DNA of 64,000 nt from Methyloligella halotolerans (GCF_001708935.1 NZ_MASI01000009.1:1-64000), one strand, 5' to 3'; positions 36,726 through 47,037 are shown, counted from the first letter of the stretch. Program-made: numbers and translations. Notes: generated by a model from the sequence alone, not told the origin.

Positions 36726-39290
36726 CTATTCGGCCCGGAGATAAGGTGCCGCCTTGGCGGAAAGCACCCGCCAGATGGCGACAAGTCCGAGGCCCAGAAC
36801 GAGGCCCAGCGCAAGCAGCACTGTCTCGCCTGCGGCCAGCGCGGAAAAGCGGAATGGGATGTCGAAAACGAAGACGCAGAGCACGAAGGCGGTGAGGGTC
36901 GCGATCGCTACGGCGGCGACGGCGACGCTCAGACCTAGAAATGCGAACTCCACCAGCTCCGCGGTGACGATGCGGCGGCGCGTGGCGCCGAGGGTCTTGT
37001 AGAGCACCGCGAGGTACTGCCGCCGCTGCTGACCCGACGCGATAGCGCCGGCCAGCACGACGGCGCCGATGAGGAGCGTGATACCCGCGGTAACCTGGAT
37101 CGCCGTCATCACCTGGCCGATCAGCTTCTGGGCCGCATCCACCACGTCGCCGACCTTGATAGCGGTGACCAGAGGGAAGGCTTCGGCCAGTGTCTGGATC
37201 AGCTTGCCCTCCTGTTCCGGAGTGGTGCCTTCGGGGAACTCCAAAGTGGCCAGAGCGCGGTGGGGCACGCCTTTGAGGGTGCTGGGCGGGAAGACCATGA
37301 TGAAATTGATGGCGAGGGATTCCCAATCGATCTCGCGGAGATTGGAAACGGATGCCTCGATGTTGCGGCCCAGGATGTTCACGGTGACGAGGTCGCCCAG
37401 ATGGAGCCCCAGGCCTTCCGCCGCCTTGTCGTCGAAGGAGACGAGGGGCGGGCCGTCATAATCCTTCGGCCACCATTCGCCGGCAACGACCTTGGAGCCA
37501 TCGGGCACTTCGGCTGTGTAGGTGAGGCCGCGATCGCCGTTGATGACCCACTGGTATTCCGGTGAGGCCTCGATCTCATCCACCGAGACGCCGTTCAGCC
37601 GCACGATGCGGCCCCGCAGCATGGGGGCGTCATTGAGCTCGACATCGGGCAGCACCGATTTCGCGGTCTCGCGGAAGCGGCCTATATCGCCGGCGTCGAT
37701 ATCGAGGAAGTAGTAGGACGGCGCATCCGCGGCGAGATCGCCCTGAAGCTCGGCGACGAGGGCCCGGTCGATCAGGGCGACGGCGACCAGAAGGCCGAGG
37801 CCGAGACCCAACGATAGGGCGACGTTGCGGGCCAGGGAGCCGGGCCCCCCGATGCTGGCGAAGGCGAGGGCGAGGGTGGGCGGCACGCGGGGGCGCAGCA
37901 GGGCCGCGAGCGCCTGTAGACCCCAGCCGATGACGTAGAGCACGCCGAAGGCCACGACGATGCCCAGGCAGATCAGCCCGGTGATCAGGGGTTCGCTGGA
38001 GGTGGCGACAGCGAGGGCGAAGAGGGCGAAGCCCGACAGACCGGAGCCGACCGCGAACGGCCAGGCGGTGGTGAAGCGGTCCTCTTCTGCGAGATGGGAC
38101 CGCATGAGCACCGCGGGCGGCACGGCGCTGGCCCGTCCGAGTGGCCAGAGAACGAACAGCGCCATGGTCAGGAGGCCGGCGCCCGCCGCCATGAGCAGCG
38201 GGACGGGATGGACCGATGTCACCAGGGCGATGGGCAGGCGGTCCGCATAGAGGGCGGACATGATGGCCGGGGTGGCCGCGCCGACGATCAGGCCGATCAG
38301 GATTCCGATGGCGGTGAGCAGGAGCGCCTGGAGCAGGTAGACGCGAAGCACCAGCTTCGAGGTGGCGCCCAGGCTTTTGAAGATCGCGATCACCTCGCGT
38401 TTGCGGTTCATATAGGCGTGGATGGCGTTGCCCACGCCGATGCCGCCGAGCAGCAGCGCGGTGAGTCCGACCAGGCTGATGAACTGGGTGAAGCGGTCCG
38501 CGTTGCGGCGGAGCCTGGGGGCGGGATCGGTCCAGTCGTTGACGGCGAAGCCGCTCTCGGGAAAGCGCTCCTGCACCTTGGCCTTGGTTGCGGCGAGCAC
38601 GTCGCGGTCGGTACCGAGCTCGCCTGGAAGACGTAGGCGGTAGGTCCAACGGATCAGGCTGCCCGGTTGGATCAGCGCGGTCTGCTCCAAGGTGTCGAGA
38701 GACATCAAGACGCGCGGGCCGTAGGCGAGACGGTCGGCCAGGCGGTCCGGCTGATCGCCCAAGATGCCCGCGATTGTGACATTCCCTTCGCCGATCGTGA
38801 GCTTGTCGCCGATCTTCAGGTTCAGGCGGTCGAGCAGGCTCTGCTCAACGATGACATTGCCGGGCTTGCGCCACAGGGGACCTGCATCCTTCGGCTCAAG
38901 GATCTCGACATTGCCGAACAGGGGGAAGGCGGCGTCCACGGCCTTGATCTCGACCAGGGCGCTCTTGTCCTTTTTCGCATGGGCCATGGCGCGAAGGCTG
39001 GCGGACTCGCTTATCTCTCCCAGCTCGTTGAGGGCCTTGGCCTCGTCGTCGGTCGCCTGGCGATGGACCAGCTCGAAGGAGAGGTCGCCGCCGACAAGCG
39101 TCCGGCCGCTATTGACGAGGGCCGCGTCGAAGGCGGCCGCCAGGGAACCGATAGCAGCGATGGAGGCCACGCCCAGTGCGATGCAGATGACGAATACGGA
39201 AAGGCCTCCCGCGCCGGAGCGGAGCTCCCGGAGGGCGATCTTCAGCGGCAGCCAGAACGACGGATCGGAGGCTTTGGCAGGTTCACTCAC
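36726..39290 (-). CDS. ybbP: ABC transporter permease, YbbP type with two FtsX domains
   Basis: 854 residues, about ten membrane segments in two FtsX-like sets separated by periplasmic MacB-like regions. The start has PLKIALRELRSGAGGLSVFVICIA-like helix content, AAFDAALVNSGRTLVGGDLS follows, and FtsX segments recur at about 265-410 and 735-845. With the ATPase encoded just upstream (ATGA overlap) it forms a system predicted to move or extract lipids or lipoproteins rather than small solutes. A TesA-type esterase gene is divergent, the same three-gene arrangement as ybbAP-tesA in E. coli. Confidence 0.9.
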   Translation of the reverse strand: MSEPAKASDPSFWLPLKIALRELRSGAGGLSVFVICIALGVASIAAIGSLAAAFDAALVNSGRTLVGGDLSFELVHRQATDDEAKALNELGEISESASLRAMAHAKKDKSALVEIKAVDAAFPLFGNVEILEPKDAGPLWRKPGNVIVEQSLLDRLNLKIGDKLTIGEGNVTIAGILGDQPDRLADRLAYGPRVLMSLDTLEQTALIQPGSLIRWTYRLRLPGELGTDRDVLAATKAKVQERFPESGFAVNDWTDPAPRLRRNADRFTQFISLVGLTALLLGGIGVGNAIHAYMNRKREVIAIFKSLGATSKLVLRVYLLQALLLTAIGILIGLIVGAATPAIMSALYADRLPIALVTSVHPVPLLMAAGAGLLTMALFVLWPLGRASAVPPAVLMRSHLAEEDRFTTAWPFAVGSGLSGFALFALAVATSSEPLITGLICLGIVVAFGVLYVIGWGLQALAALLRPRVPPTLALAFASIGGPGSLARNVALSLGLGLGLLVAVALIDRALVAELQGDLAADAPSYYFLDIDAGDIGRFRETAKSVLPDVELNDAPMLRGRIVRLNGVSVDEIEASPEYQWVINGDRGLTYTAEVPDGSKVVAGEWWPKDYDGPPLVSFDDKAAEGLGLHLGDLVTVNILGRNIEASVSNLREIDWESLAINFIMVFPPSTLKGVPHRALATLEFPEGTTPEQEGKLIQTLAEAFPLVTAIKVGDVVDAAQKLIGQVMTAIQVTAGITLLIGAVVLAGAIASGQQRRQYLAVLYKTLGATRRRIVTAELVEFAFLGLSVAVAAVAIATLTAFVLCVFVFDIPFRFSALAAGETVLLALGLVLGLGLVAIWRVLSAKAAPYLRAE

Positions 39291-40021
39291 GAGGCGGCGG
39301 CCCGCTCTTCTTCTTCGCTGGCGATCCGGCCGTCGGCGAGCGTCACCATGCGTTCGCAGCGTTCCGCCAGGGACCGGTCATGGGTGATGAGAAGGAGGGT
39401 GGCGCCCGTGCGCTCCTTCAAAGCGAAGAGGAGATCCATCACCTGCTGGCCCGTCTTGAGGTCGAGATTGCCGGTCGGCTCATCCGCCAGGATGAGGGAC
39501 GGTCCCGGGCTCAGGGCGCGGGCGATAGCGACGCGCTGCTTCTCGCCGCCGGATAGCTGTGCCGGAAAGTGGCTCTCGCGGTGGGAGAGCCCGACCTCCT
39601 TCAAGGCCTCCTTGGCCACGGAAAAGGCATCGTCGCGGTCCAGGAATTCGAGCGGCAGAGCGACATTCTCCAACGCCGTCATGGTGGGCACGAGGTGGAA
39701 AGCCTGAAACACAATGCCGATATGGGTGGCGCGAAGCCGCGCCAGGCCGTCCTCGTTCAGAGGCGAAAGATCTGTGCCGGCGATGCTCACCTTGCCCTTG
39801 GTCACGCGCTCCAGACCGGCCATGACCATGAGCAGAGTGGACTTGCCCGCGCCGCTCGGGCCGACGATGGCGACGGTCTCGCCGTCGGCGACGCTGAAAT
39901 CGATGCCGCGCAGGATATCGACGGGGCCGGCGCGCGACGGGAGCGTCACATGGACGTCCTCAAGGGCGATGGCAGGCTGTTCAGCGATAGAGGGTGCGGG
40001 TGATTTGTAGGTATTTTCCAT
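39287..40021 (-). CDS. ybbA: ABC transporter ATPase, YbbA type
   Basis: 244 residues. Walker A is IVGPSGAGKSTLLMVMAGLE, signature LSGGEKQRVAIARAL, Walker B SLILADEPTGNLDL, with the Q-loop IGIVFQAFHLVPTMTALENV typical of the LolD/MacB/FtsE group. It pairs with the large permease downstream. The N-terminal 18 residues before the domain are variable. Its start is 65 bases from the divergent esterase gene. Confidence 0.92.
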   Translation of the reverse strand: MENTYKSPAPSIAEQPAIALEDVHVTLPSRAGPVDILRGIDFSVADGETVAIVGPSGAGKSTLLMVMAGLERVTKGKVSIAGTDLSPLNEDGLARLRATHIGIVFQAFHLVPTMTALENVALPLEFLDRDDAFSVAKEALKEVGLSHRESHFPAQLSGGEKQRVAIARALSPGPSLILADEPTGNLDLKTGQQVMDLLFALKERTGATLLLITHDRSLAERCERMVTLADGRIASEEEERAAAS

Positions 40022-40086
40022 GGGCGGGCTTTGAGGTGAGGATTCGCACGGATGGCGTCAATAGAGAAGCCCAAAGAGGTGAAAAC

Positions 40087-40785
40087 ATGAAAGCGCGTCG
40101 AGGTCGTCTGATCCCATTTGCCGCATCGATACTGGCGGCGGTCACGCTGGTCTTCGCCAGCGGGCCTGTCTTCGCCGAGCCCTCGCCGCCCGTTATCGTT
40201 GCTCTCGGCGACAGCCTGACGGCCGGCTATCAGCTGCCCCAGGCGGAGGCCTTTCCGGCACAGCTTCAGGAGGCGCTGGAAGCGCGTGGCCAGAAGGTCG
40301 AGGTGGTGAATGCGGGCGTCTCCGGCGATACGGCTGCAGGCGGGCTGTCCCGGTTCGACTGGGCGGTGCCTGAGAACGCCGACGCCATCATTCTGGAGCT
40401 CGGCGCCAACGACGCGCTACGCGGCTTGAGCCCGGCGGAGGCCAAGGCCTCGCTGGCGAAGATCATCGAGCAGGCGAAGGCGCGAGACCTGCCCGTTCTG
40501 CTTGCCGGCATGGAGGCGCCGCGCAATATGGGGAAGGACTACGTGGAGGAATTCCACGCGATTTATCCCGCGCTTGCGGAGCAGTACGACCTGATCCTCT
40601 ACCCGTTTTTTCTCGATGGTGTTGCCATGGACGATACGCTGACCCTATCCGACGGCATGCATCCGAATGGCGACGGGGTTGCGAAGATCGTCGACGGCAT
40701 CATGCCGAAGGTCGAGGAACTGCTGGGTGAGGTGAGGGCGCAGCGCGAGGCGTCCGCGCCGGCCTCGCCGTCACCGAAGCTGTAA
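40087..40785 (+). CDS. tesA: Periplasmic GDSL esterase, TesA type
   Basis: 232 residues. Signal peptide through GPVFAEPS. SGNH-hydrolase blocks are clear: Ser43 in IVALGDSLTAGYQLP, the Gly/Asn blocks in NAGVSGDTAAGG and LELGANDALRGL, and the Asp-His pair in LSDGMHPNGDG. E. coli TesA is thioesterase I/arylesterase/lysophospholipase L1. AGAGGTG lies before ATG 40087. The C-terminus adds a short Ser/Pro tail. Divergent from ybbA-ybbP and followed by phospholipid genes. Confidence 0.92.
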   Translation: MKARRGRLIPFAASILAAVTLVFASGPVFAEPSPPVIVALGDSLTAGYQLPQAEAFPAQLQEALEARGQKVEVVNAGVSGDTAAGGLSRFDWAVPENADAIILELGANDALRGLSPAEAKASLAKIIEQAKARDLPVLLAGMEAPRNMGKDYVEEFHAIYPALAEQYDLILYPFFLDGVAMDDTLTLSDGMHPNGDGVAKIVDGIMPKVEELLGEVRAQREASAPASPSPKL

Positions 40786-40810
40786 GGCTTCCGGGCTCGG
40801 GGGAGGCGAC

Positions 40811-41425
40811 GTGGCCAGCATCTACGATCTGAAACCTAAATTTCAGGGCCTGCTCCGGCCGGTCTGCGGCCGGCTTGTTGCGGCGGGCGTCACGGCCAAC
40901 GGCGTCACGCTGGCGGCGCTCGTGCTGAGCCTTGCCCAGGGCGCCTGGTTGGCGCTGGAGCCCGGTGGGGTGCTGCCTTTGGCATTGCTGCCCGTCACCC
41001 TATTCCTGCGCATGGCCCTGAACGCTATCGACGGGATGATGGCGCGGGAGCATGGCCAGAAAAGCCGGCTCGGCGCACTCCTGAACGAACTTTCGGATGT
41101 CGTGGCCGATGCGGCCCTCTATCTACCGTTTGCCCTGATCCCGGACATGAACGGCTCCTTGGCGGTTTTGGTCGTCGTGACGGGGATCGTCGGCGAGATG
41201 GCGGGCGCGCTCGGGCCGATGGTCGGTGCGGCGCGCCATTACGAAGGGCCCCTCGGGAAGAGCGACCGGGCCTTCGCCTTCGGGCTTCTGGCGGTGCTGA
41301 TCGCCATCGGTCTGACGGCGGGGCTTTGGTCGACAGCCTATCTTGGCGTGATGCTGGTGCTGGGTCTGATAACGATCCTGAACCGTATGCGGGCGATTCT
41401 CGCCGAAAGTGGAGAGGTGGCATGA
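40811..41425 (+). CDS. CDP-alcohol phosphatidyltransferase family protein
   Basis: 204 residues, about five membrane segments. The family motif DG-x2-AR-x8-G-x3-D-x3-D is present as DGMMAREHGQKSRLG followed by ALLNELSD, so the third Asp position is Asn. GTG start with GGGGGAGG upstream. These enzymes swap CMP of a CDP-lipid for an alcohol. It overlaps cdsA (ATGA), which makes the CDP-diacylglycerol donor, and plsC follows, so a phospholipid-synthesis unit is likely. The acceptor alcohol is unknown and the Asn change leaves activity open. Confidence 0.85.
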   Translation: MASIYDLKPKFQGLLRPVCGRLVAAGVTANGVTLAALVLSLAQGAWLALEPGGVLPLALLPVTLFLRMALNAIDGMMAREHGQKSRLGALLNELSDVVADAALYLPFALIPDMNGSLAVLVVVTGIVGEMAGALGPMVGAARHYEGPLGKSDRAFAFGLLAVLIAIGLTAGLWSTAYLGVMLVLGLITILNRMRAILAESGEVA

Positions 41426-42368
41426 CCGGCCCGCTGGATATCCCACTCCCGGTGCTCTACGGGCTTGCCGGAATCTACGCGTTGCTCGTGGCCGCAAGCC
41501 TCATCGTCGCCGTCATGCGCCGCCGTGACGGCAGCGGACGGCATCAGGAGCTGGTGGACCGCACCAAGTCTTGGTGGTGGATGATCGGCGCCTTCACGGT
41601 CTGCGTGGTGCTGAACCAGACCGTCGCGATCGTCTTCTTAGGTCTGATCAGCTATCTCGCCCTGAAAGAGTATCTCTCGCTGATCCCGACAAGGCGCATC
41701 GACCGCTCGGTGCTGCTCTACGCCTATCTCGCGATCCCCATCCAATATTATTGGGCGGCCATCGACTGGTATGGAATGTTCGTCGTCTTCGTGCCGGTCT
41801 GGATGTTTCTCTTCTTCCCCATCGTCATGGCGTTGCGTGGGGAGACGGAAGGCTACCTGCGGGCGGTCGGAACGCTGAGCTGGGGGCTGATGATGACGGT
41901 CTTCACCCTCAGCCACATGGCGATGCTGCTTGTCGCGGGAGACGCGGAGAACCCCATGGCGGGCGGGCTTGGTCTGCTGCTTTTCCTGGTGGTGCTCACT
42001 CAGCTCAACGACGTTGCCCAGTATGTCTGGGGCCGTATGCTCGGCCGGCACAAGGTCACGCCGACGGTGAGCCCGAACAAGACGTGGGAAGGTCTCATCG
42101 GCGGCGTGGCCACGACCATCGTGCTTGCCGGGGCGATCGGCCCCTATCTCACGCCGATGGACATGGTGTGGTCGCCGCGGCCGGCGGGGTGATCGGGGTG
42201 GCCGGCTTCTTCGGCGATATCACCATCTCGGCGATGAAGCGGGATCTGGGTGTGAAGGACACGGGCGGACTGATACCCGGCCATGGCGGGATCCTCGACC
42301 GGGTCGACAGCCTGACCATCGCCGCGCCCGCCTTCTTCCATTTCTTCCGCTATTTCTTCTTCGCCTGA
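41422..42368 (+). CDS. cdsA: Phosphatidate cytidylyltransferase, frame broken by an apparent 1-base deletion
   Basis: It makes CDP-diacylglycerol from phosphatidic acid and CTP. The N-terminal membrane part and [19 protein letters not shown] with [12 protein letters not shown] are in one frame, which stops at 42190. The conserved end lies in the -1 frame: [38 protein letters not shown] and [11 protein letters not shown], which together hold the family signature S-x-x-KR-x4-KD...HGG-x-DR-x-D. Adding one G near 42171 joins them. Lost catalytic residues would make it inactive if the shift is real. It overlaps the preceding gene by four bases. Confidence 0.88.
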
Positions 42369-42378
42369 GAGCCACGCC

Positions 42379-43065
42379 ATGGCCGAGCCGCCTTCCGAAA
42401 GCGAGACCCTGGTGGATGCCCCGTTCGGCGTCCGGCTTCTGCGATGGCTGTTCTACGGCATCGTGGTTCGGGCCTTGGTGCTGCTGGCGCTGGGCGTCAC
42501 CGTGCGGCACCGGCAGCGGCTCCCGGATCAAGGACCCGCGATCATCGCAGCGAACCACAATTCCCATCTCGATACCATGGTGCTGATGTCCCTGTTTCCG
42601 CTCTCCATGCTGCCGAAGTTGCGGCCCGTGGCGGCTGCGGATTATTTCTGCAAGACGCCCGAGCGCGCCTGGTTCTCGCAGAAGATTCTCGGCATCATCC
42701 CGGTCGCTCGCCGCCGGGAGGGCGGGGCGAATCCGCTGGCGCCTTGCGAACGCGCCCTGGAGAGAGGCGAGATCCTGATCCTGTTTCCGGAAGGATCGCG
42801 CGGCGAGCCCGAAGCGCTTACCGGCTTCAAGCGGGGCATCGGCCACCTTGCGAATGCGGTTCCCGAGGCTCCCGTCATTCCGGTTTTCATGCACGGTCTG
42901 GGCAAGGCCTTGCCCAAGGGGTCGGCGGTGCTGGTGCCGTTCAATTGTACGGTCAGCGTCGGCGAACCACTTTACGGGCAGGGTTCCTACGCGGAGTTTG
43001 TGGACACCCTCGAGGCGGAGATGAAATCCCTCGCCGCGGCCGAGAAGCTTCCCGTCTGGAGCTGA
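42379..43065 (+). CDS. plsC: Lysophospholipid acyltransferase (PlsC family)
   Basis: 228 residues. The catalytic HX4D is in AANHNSHLDTMVLMSLFP, and the glycerol-phosphate site in ILFPEGSRGEPEALTGFKRG. One N-terminal hydrophobic helix anchors it to the inner membrane. The family acylates lysophosphatidic acid or related lipids; because another plsC may exist elsewhere, its exact acceptor is uncertain. It follows cdsA by ten bases as the last gene of the phospholipid unit and converges on cydB. Confidence 0.88.
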   Translation: MAEPPSESETLVDAPFGVRLLRWLFYGIVVRALVLLALGVTVRHRQRLPDQGPAIIAANHNSHLDTMVLMSLFPLSMLPKLRPVAAADYFCKTPERAWFSQKILGIIPVARRREGGANPLAPCERALERGEILILFPEGSRGEPEALTGFKRGIGHLANAVPEAPVIPVFMHGLGKALPKGSAVLVPFNCTVSVGEPLYGQGSYAEFVDTLEAEMKSLAAAEKLPVWS

Positions 43066-43081
43066 ACCCTGCGGTCGGCGC

Positions 43082-44092
43082 CTAGTGGTAGCCGTGATCC
43101 TTCACGTGCCACATCGAATAATACGAGTAGGCCGTGTAGCCGAGGATGATCGGCACCAGGGGGATCGCGCCGTAGAGCATGAAGAGCTGGGATTCGGGCG
43201 CCGCGGCGGCATCCCAGATCGTGACGTCCGGCGGGATGATGAACGGGAACAGGCTGACCGCGAGACCCGTGTAGCAGAGCAGGAAGATCACGACAGAGAG
43301 CAGGAAGGGCACGTGCTTCCAGCGCTGCTCGAGAGCGTACCAGACGCCGACGACGGACAGGGCCGTGAGGATCGGTACCGGGCTCAGCATGACGATATTG
43401 CCGAGGGTGAACCAACGGGCGGCGATGTCCTCGTGCATTAGGGGCGTCCAGAGGCTGAAGATCACGATGAACGCTCCAACGGCGACGATCGCGTAGCGGC
43501 CGACCTTGTAGGCCCAGTCGCGAAGCTCTTCGTCACCCTTCATGATCATCCACCCGCAGGCGAGCAGAACGTAGCCGGAGACCAGAGCCACGGCGGTGAC
43601 GAGGACGAACGGGGTCAGCCAGTCGAAGGGGCCGCCCGCATAGGCGTTGTCCTTGACCTCGAAGCCCTGGATGAAGGCGCCCACCGCGCCGCCCTGCATC
43701 AGCGCGGCGAGGGTGGAGCCGCCGGCGAAGGCCCAGTCCCACATCCAACGGGAGGTATCGGCCTTGTAGCGGAACTCGAAAGCGACGCCGCGCAGGATGA
43801 GCCCGGCCAGCATCAGGATGAGCGGCAGATAGAGCGCCGGCAAAAGCAGCGAATAGGCCAGCGGGAACGCGGCCAGCAGCCCGCCGCCGCCGAGCACAAG
43901 CCAAGTCTCGTTGCCGTCCCAGTAGGGGGCGACGGAGTTCATCATGGCGTCGCGGCAGCGATGGTTCGGCGCGAAGGGAAACAGCACGCCCAGCCCCAGA
44001 TCGAATCCATCGAGCAGCACGTAGATGAAGACGCCGACGGCGAGGATAGCGGCCCAGACGAGTGGCAGGATGACGGGAAGATATTCGGTCAT
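43082..44092 (-). CDS. cydB: Cytochrome bd-type ubiquinol oxidase subunit II
   Basis: 336 residues, nine or so membrane segments. YVLLDGFDLGLGVLFPF and APYWDGNETWLVLGGGGLLAAFP are signatures of CydB/CioB, and the ending SYYSMWHVKDHGYH fits. With CydA it forms a quinol oxidase that reduces oxygen without pumping protons. The ATG at 44092 gives the family start (MTEYLPVILPLVW). It starts ten bases after the cydA stop. Confidence 0.95.
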   Translation of the reverse strand: MTEYLPVILPLVWAAILAVGVFIYVLLDGFDLGLGVLFPFAPNHRCRDAMMNSVAPYWDGNETWLVLGGGGLLAAFPLAYSLLLPALYLPLILMLAGLILRGVAFEFRYKADTSRWMWDWAFAGGSTLAALMQGGAVGAFIQGFEVKDNAYAGGPFDWLTPFVLVTAVALVSGYVLLACGWMIMKGDEELRDWAYKVGRYAIVAVGAFIVIFSLWTPLMHEDIAARWFTLGNIVMLSPVPILTALSVVGVWYALEQRWKHVPFLLSVVIFLLCYTGLAVSLFPFIIPPDVTIWDAAAAPESQLFMLYGAIPLVPIILGYTAYSYYSMWHVKDHGYH

Positions 44093-44102
44093 ATCGGCTC
44101 GT

Positions 44103-45485
44103 TTACGGGTTTCCTGAGGCTGCAAGGGGCCGGCGGGAGAGATCGACCTCATCCTCGTCCGGGGAAGGCGGCGTCGCGTCGGGACCGCGGCGCACCAGCT
44201 TGGCCATGTAGTAGAGGCCGGCGCCGAAGATGAAGCCGTAGACCACCACGAAGAGAATGAGCGTGGCGAGGACGCTGCCGCCGGGCACCGGCGAGACGGC
44301 GTCGGCGGTGCGCAGGATGTTGTAGACGACCCAGGGCTGACGGCCGGTCTCGGTGACGAACCAGCCGGCCAGCACCGCCAGGAAGCCGATCGGCCAGCAC
44401 AGCACCATGGCGCGCAGATACCACCGCGTGGTGAAGAGCGTGCCGCGGAACCAGAGGAAGGCGCCGATGAAGCCCATGGCGATCATGATCATGCCGCAGC
44501 CGACCATGATGCGGAAGGCGAAGAAGGGGATGATCGGGTTCGGCCGGTCGTCCTTCGCCCAGGATTTCAGTCCCTTTACCTCGCCGTCCCACTCATGGGT
44601 CAGGATGAGGCTGCCGAGACCAGGGATCGCGACCTCGAAGTGGTTCTCTTCCGCCTCGTTGTCGGGGATGGCGAACAGGATCAGCGGAATGCCGCTGCCG
44701 GTCTCCCAGTGGGCTTCCAGGGCTGCCACCTTGGCGGGCTGGTGTTCCAGCGTATTCAGGCCGTGCAGGTCGCCGATCACGAGCTGGACCGGGGCGAGCC
44801 AGACGAACAGGCTCAGCGCCATGCCGAGCATGACCCTGCCGTGGGCGACATTGCGGTTGTGGAGCAGATACCATGCGCCGATACCACCGACGCAGAACGC
44901 CGTGGTCAGGTAGGCGGCCGTCACCATGTGGGCGAAGCGGTATGGGAAGGACGGATTGAAGATCAGCTCCACCCAATCCTTGGCGTGGAGGACGCCGTCG
45001 CGGACCTCGTAACCCGCAGGCGTCTGCATCCAGCTATTGGCCGAGAGGATCCAGAAGGCCGAGATGAGGGTGCCGAAGGCCACGGCGCCCGTCGCGAGAA
45101 GATGCACGCCCTTCGGGACGTGGTTCCAGCCGAACAGCATGATGCCGAGGAAGCCCGCCTCGAGGAAGAAGGCGGTGAGGACTTCGTATGACAGGAGCGG
45201 GCCGAGGATGTTGCCGCCCGCATGGGACAGCACGCTCCAATTGGTGCCGAACTCGTAGGACATGACGATGCCCGAGACGACGCCCATGCCGAAAGATACG
45301 GCGAAGATCTTCGACCAGTGCTTTGCGGTCTCCAGATAGATCGGCTTGCCGGTTCTCAGCCAGAGAGCTTCCAGAACCAGCAGCCACATGGAGAGGCCGA
45401 TGGTGAAAGCCGGAAAAAGGATGTGAAAGGAGACAGTGAAGGCGAATTGGATCCGCGCCAACATGACTGGATCGAGATCAAACAT
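44103..45485 (-). CDS. cydA: Cytochrome bd-type ubiquinol oxidase subunit I, short Q-loop (CIO) type
   Basis: 460 residues, shorter than E. coli CydA (about 520). Haem ligands fit His in ARIQFAFTVSFHILFP and QLVIGDLHGLNTLEHQPAK, and GRQPWVVYNILRTADAVSP is conserved. The Q-loop after KGLKSWAKDDRPNP is short, as in cyanide-insensitive oxidases (CioA). Such enzymes serve at low oxygen or with respiratory inhibitors. Transcription would run into cydB; no cydX-like small gene is seen after cydB. Confidence 0.95.
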   Translation of the reverse strand: MFDLDPVMLARIQFAFTVSFHILFPAFTIGLSMWLLVLEALWLRTGKPIYLETAKHWSKIFAVSFGMGVVSGIVMSYEFGTNWSVLSHAGGNILGPLLSYEVLTAFFLEAGFLGIMLFGWNHVPKGVHLLATGAVAFGTLISAFWILSANSWMQTPAGYEVRDGVLHAKDWVELIFNPSFPYRFAHMVTAAYLTTAFCVGGIGAWYLLHNRNVAHGRVMLGMALSLFVWLAPVQLVIGDLHGLNTLEHQPAKVAALEAHWETGSGIPLILFAIPDNEAEENHFEVAIPGLGSLILTHEWDGEVKGLKSWAKDDRPNPIIPFFAFRIMVGCGMIMIAMGFIGAFLWFRGTLFTTRWYLRAMVLCWPIGFLAVLAGWFVTETGRQPWVVYNILRTADAVSPVPGGSVLATLILFVVVYGFIFGAGLYYMAKLVRRGPDATPPSPDEDEVDLSRRPLAASGNP

Positions 45486-45599
45486 GCCGTAGCCCCACCT
45501 GCACTAATTTCCAGCCGAGCCGTCATCTCATGCGACTCAAGAATATTGTTGCAGTCTACGCGCATCGAATGCCCACGAAAAGCGCAGGACTGACGCATG

Positions 45600-47026
45600 T
45601 CAGCCGTTCTTCACTTTGTCGTATGCGTCCAAAGCACGCTGGCGGCCTTTGCTGTGCTCGATCATCGGCTTCGGATAGGTCTTGCCCAAATCGATGCCAG
45701 CCTCGCTCAAAGATGAGGCGGAGGCTTCGAATGGAGCGTGGAGATCTTTGCTTTCCAAGTCTTTCAGCTCGGGAACCCAACGGCGGATATATTCGCCTTC
45801 GGGATCGAATTTCTCAGACTGCAGGATGGGATTGAAGATCCGGAAGTAGGGTGCGGCGTCGGCACCCGAGCCCGCCACCCACTGCCAGTTGGAGGCATTG
45901 TTGGCGAGGTCCGCGTCCACCAGGGTATCCCAGAACCAGTCGGCGCCCTCCGGCCATGGAATGAGCAGGTGCTTGGTCAGGAACGATGCGACGACCATGC
46001 GGGCGCGGTTGGGCATCCAGCCGGTCTCCCAGAGCTGGCGCATGGCAGCATCCACAATGGGATAGCCGGTCTGTCCCGTCTGCCAGGCCTTGAGGTCCGA
46101 TTGGGACTCACGCCACGGGAAATCCGCGAACTGTTCCTTCAGGGGCTTCGCCGTCGTGTGGGGGAAGTGGAAGAGGAGCTGGGCGCAGAACTCACGCCAG
46201 CCCAGCTCGCTCAGGAAGTTCTCCGCGCCTTTGCCGGAGGCTCCCTCGTCGGCATGGCGGACGGCCCGGTAGACCTGGAGCGGGCTCACCTCGCCGAAAT
46301 GGAGATGGGGTGAAAGACGGGAGCTCGCGTTGCAGTCGAGACGCCCGCGAAGCTCTTCGTAATCGAGCAGCTCGTGGTCGATGAAATCGGTGAGGGTCTT
46401 CTTGGCGGTATCCTCGCCGGGCGTCCAAGTCTCGCGCAGGCCTCCCGCCCAGTCGGGTTTGGTCGGGCGGAGCTTCCAGTCGTCCAGATCGTCCGACTTC
46501 GCCTCGGCGAAATCCTTGAGGCTCGGTGCGCGCAGGACGTCGCGGAAATGCTTTCGCTTGGCTGCTTTCCAGTAGGGGGTGAAGACTGATAGGGATCACC
46601 GTCGTTGGTGCGCACGGCATCGGGTGCATTGAGCAGCCGGCCTTCGTGACGCTCGAAACCGACGCTCCTGTCGCTGCAGAGCTTTTCGACGGCGTCTTCG
46701 AGATCGCGCTCGTATGGCTCGTAGGCTGCGGCCGTGTGGATGGCCGAGGCCTCGGTTTCGTCGAGCACTTCTTCCAGGATCTCTGCGGTCTTGCCGCGGC
46801 GGAGGATCAGATGGCCGTCGAGACTTTTGCCGAGGGATTCGAGGCTGCCATGCAGCCACCAGCGGGAGGCGCCGCCGAGACGGAAATGGCCTGGTGCATC
46901 GTCGTCCAAGATGAACAGGGGAAGCAGCGGCCCATCGGCCTTCGCGGCGGCGGAAAGCGCCGGGTTGTCGGACAGGCGAAGATCGCGCCTGAACCACATG
47001 ACGACCGGCCGCTTCTCATCCGCCAT
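45600..47026 (-). CDS. phr: Deoxyribodipyrimidine photolyase, frame broken by an apparent 1-base deletion
   Basis: The enzyme repairs UV cyclobutane dimers with FADH-. The N-terminal antenna domain (VVMWFRRDLRLSDNPAL) is in the first frame; near 46586 the frame moves by one and continues VFTPYWKAAKRKHFRDVLRA, then through the FAD domain (LGWREFCAQLLFHFPH, DAAMRQLWETGWMPNRARM, NNASNWQWVAGSGADAAPYF). Adding one G restores the usual DPYQVFTPYW. About 475 residues when joined, the normal class I length. It follows a macrodomain gene by 11 bases. Confidence 0.88.
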
Positions 47027-47037
47027 AACGCGCTACC

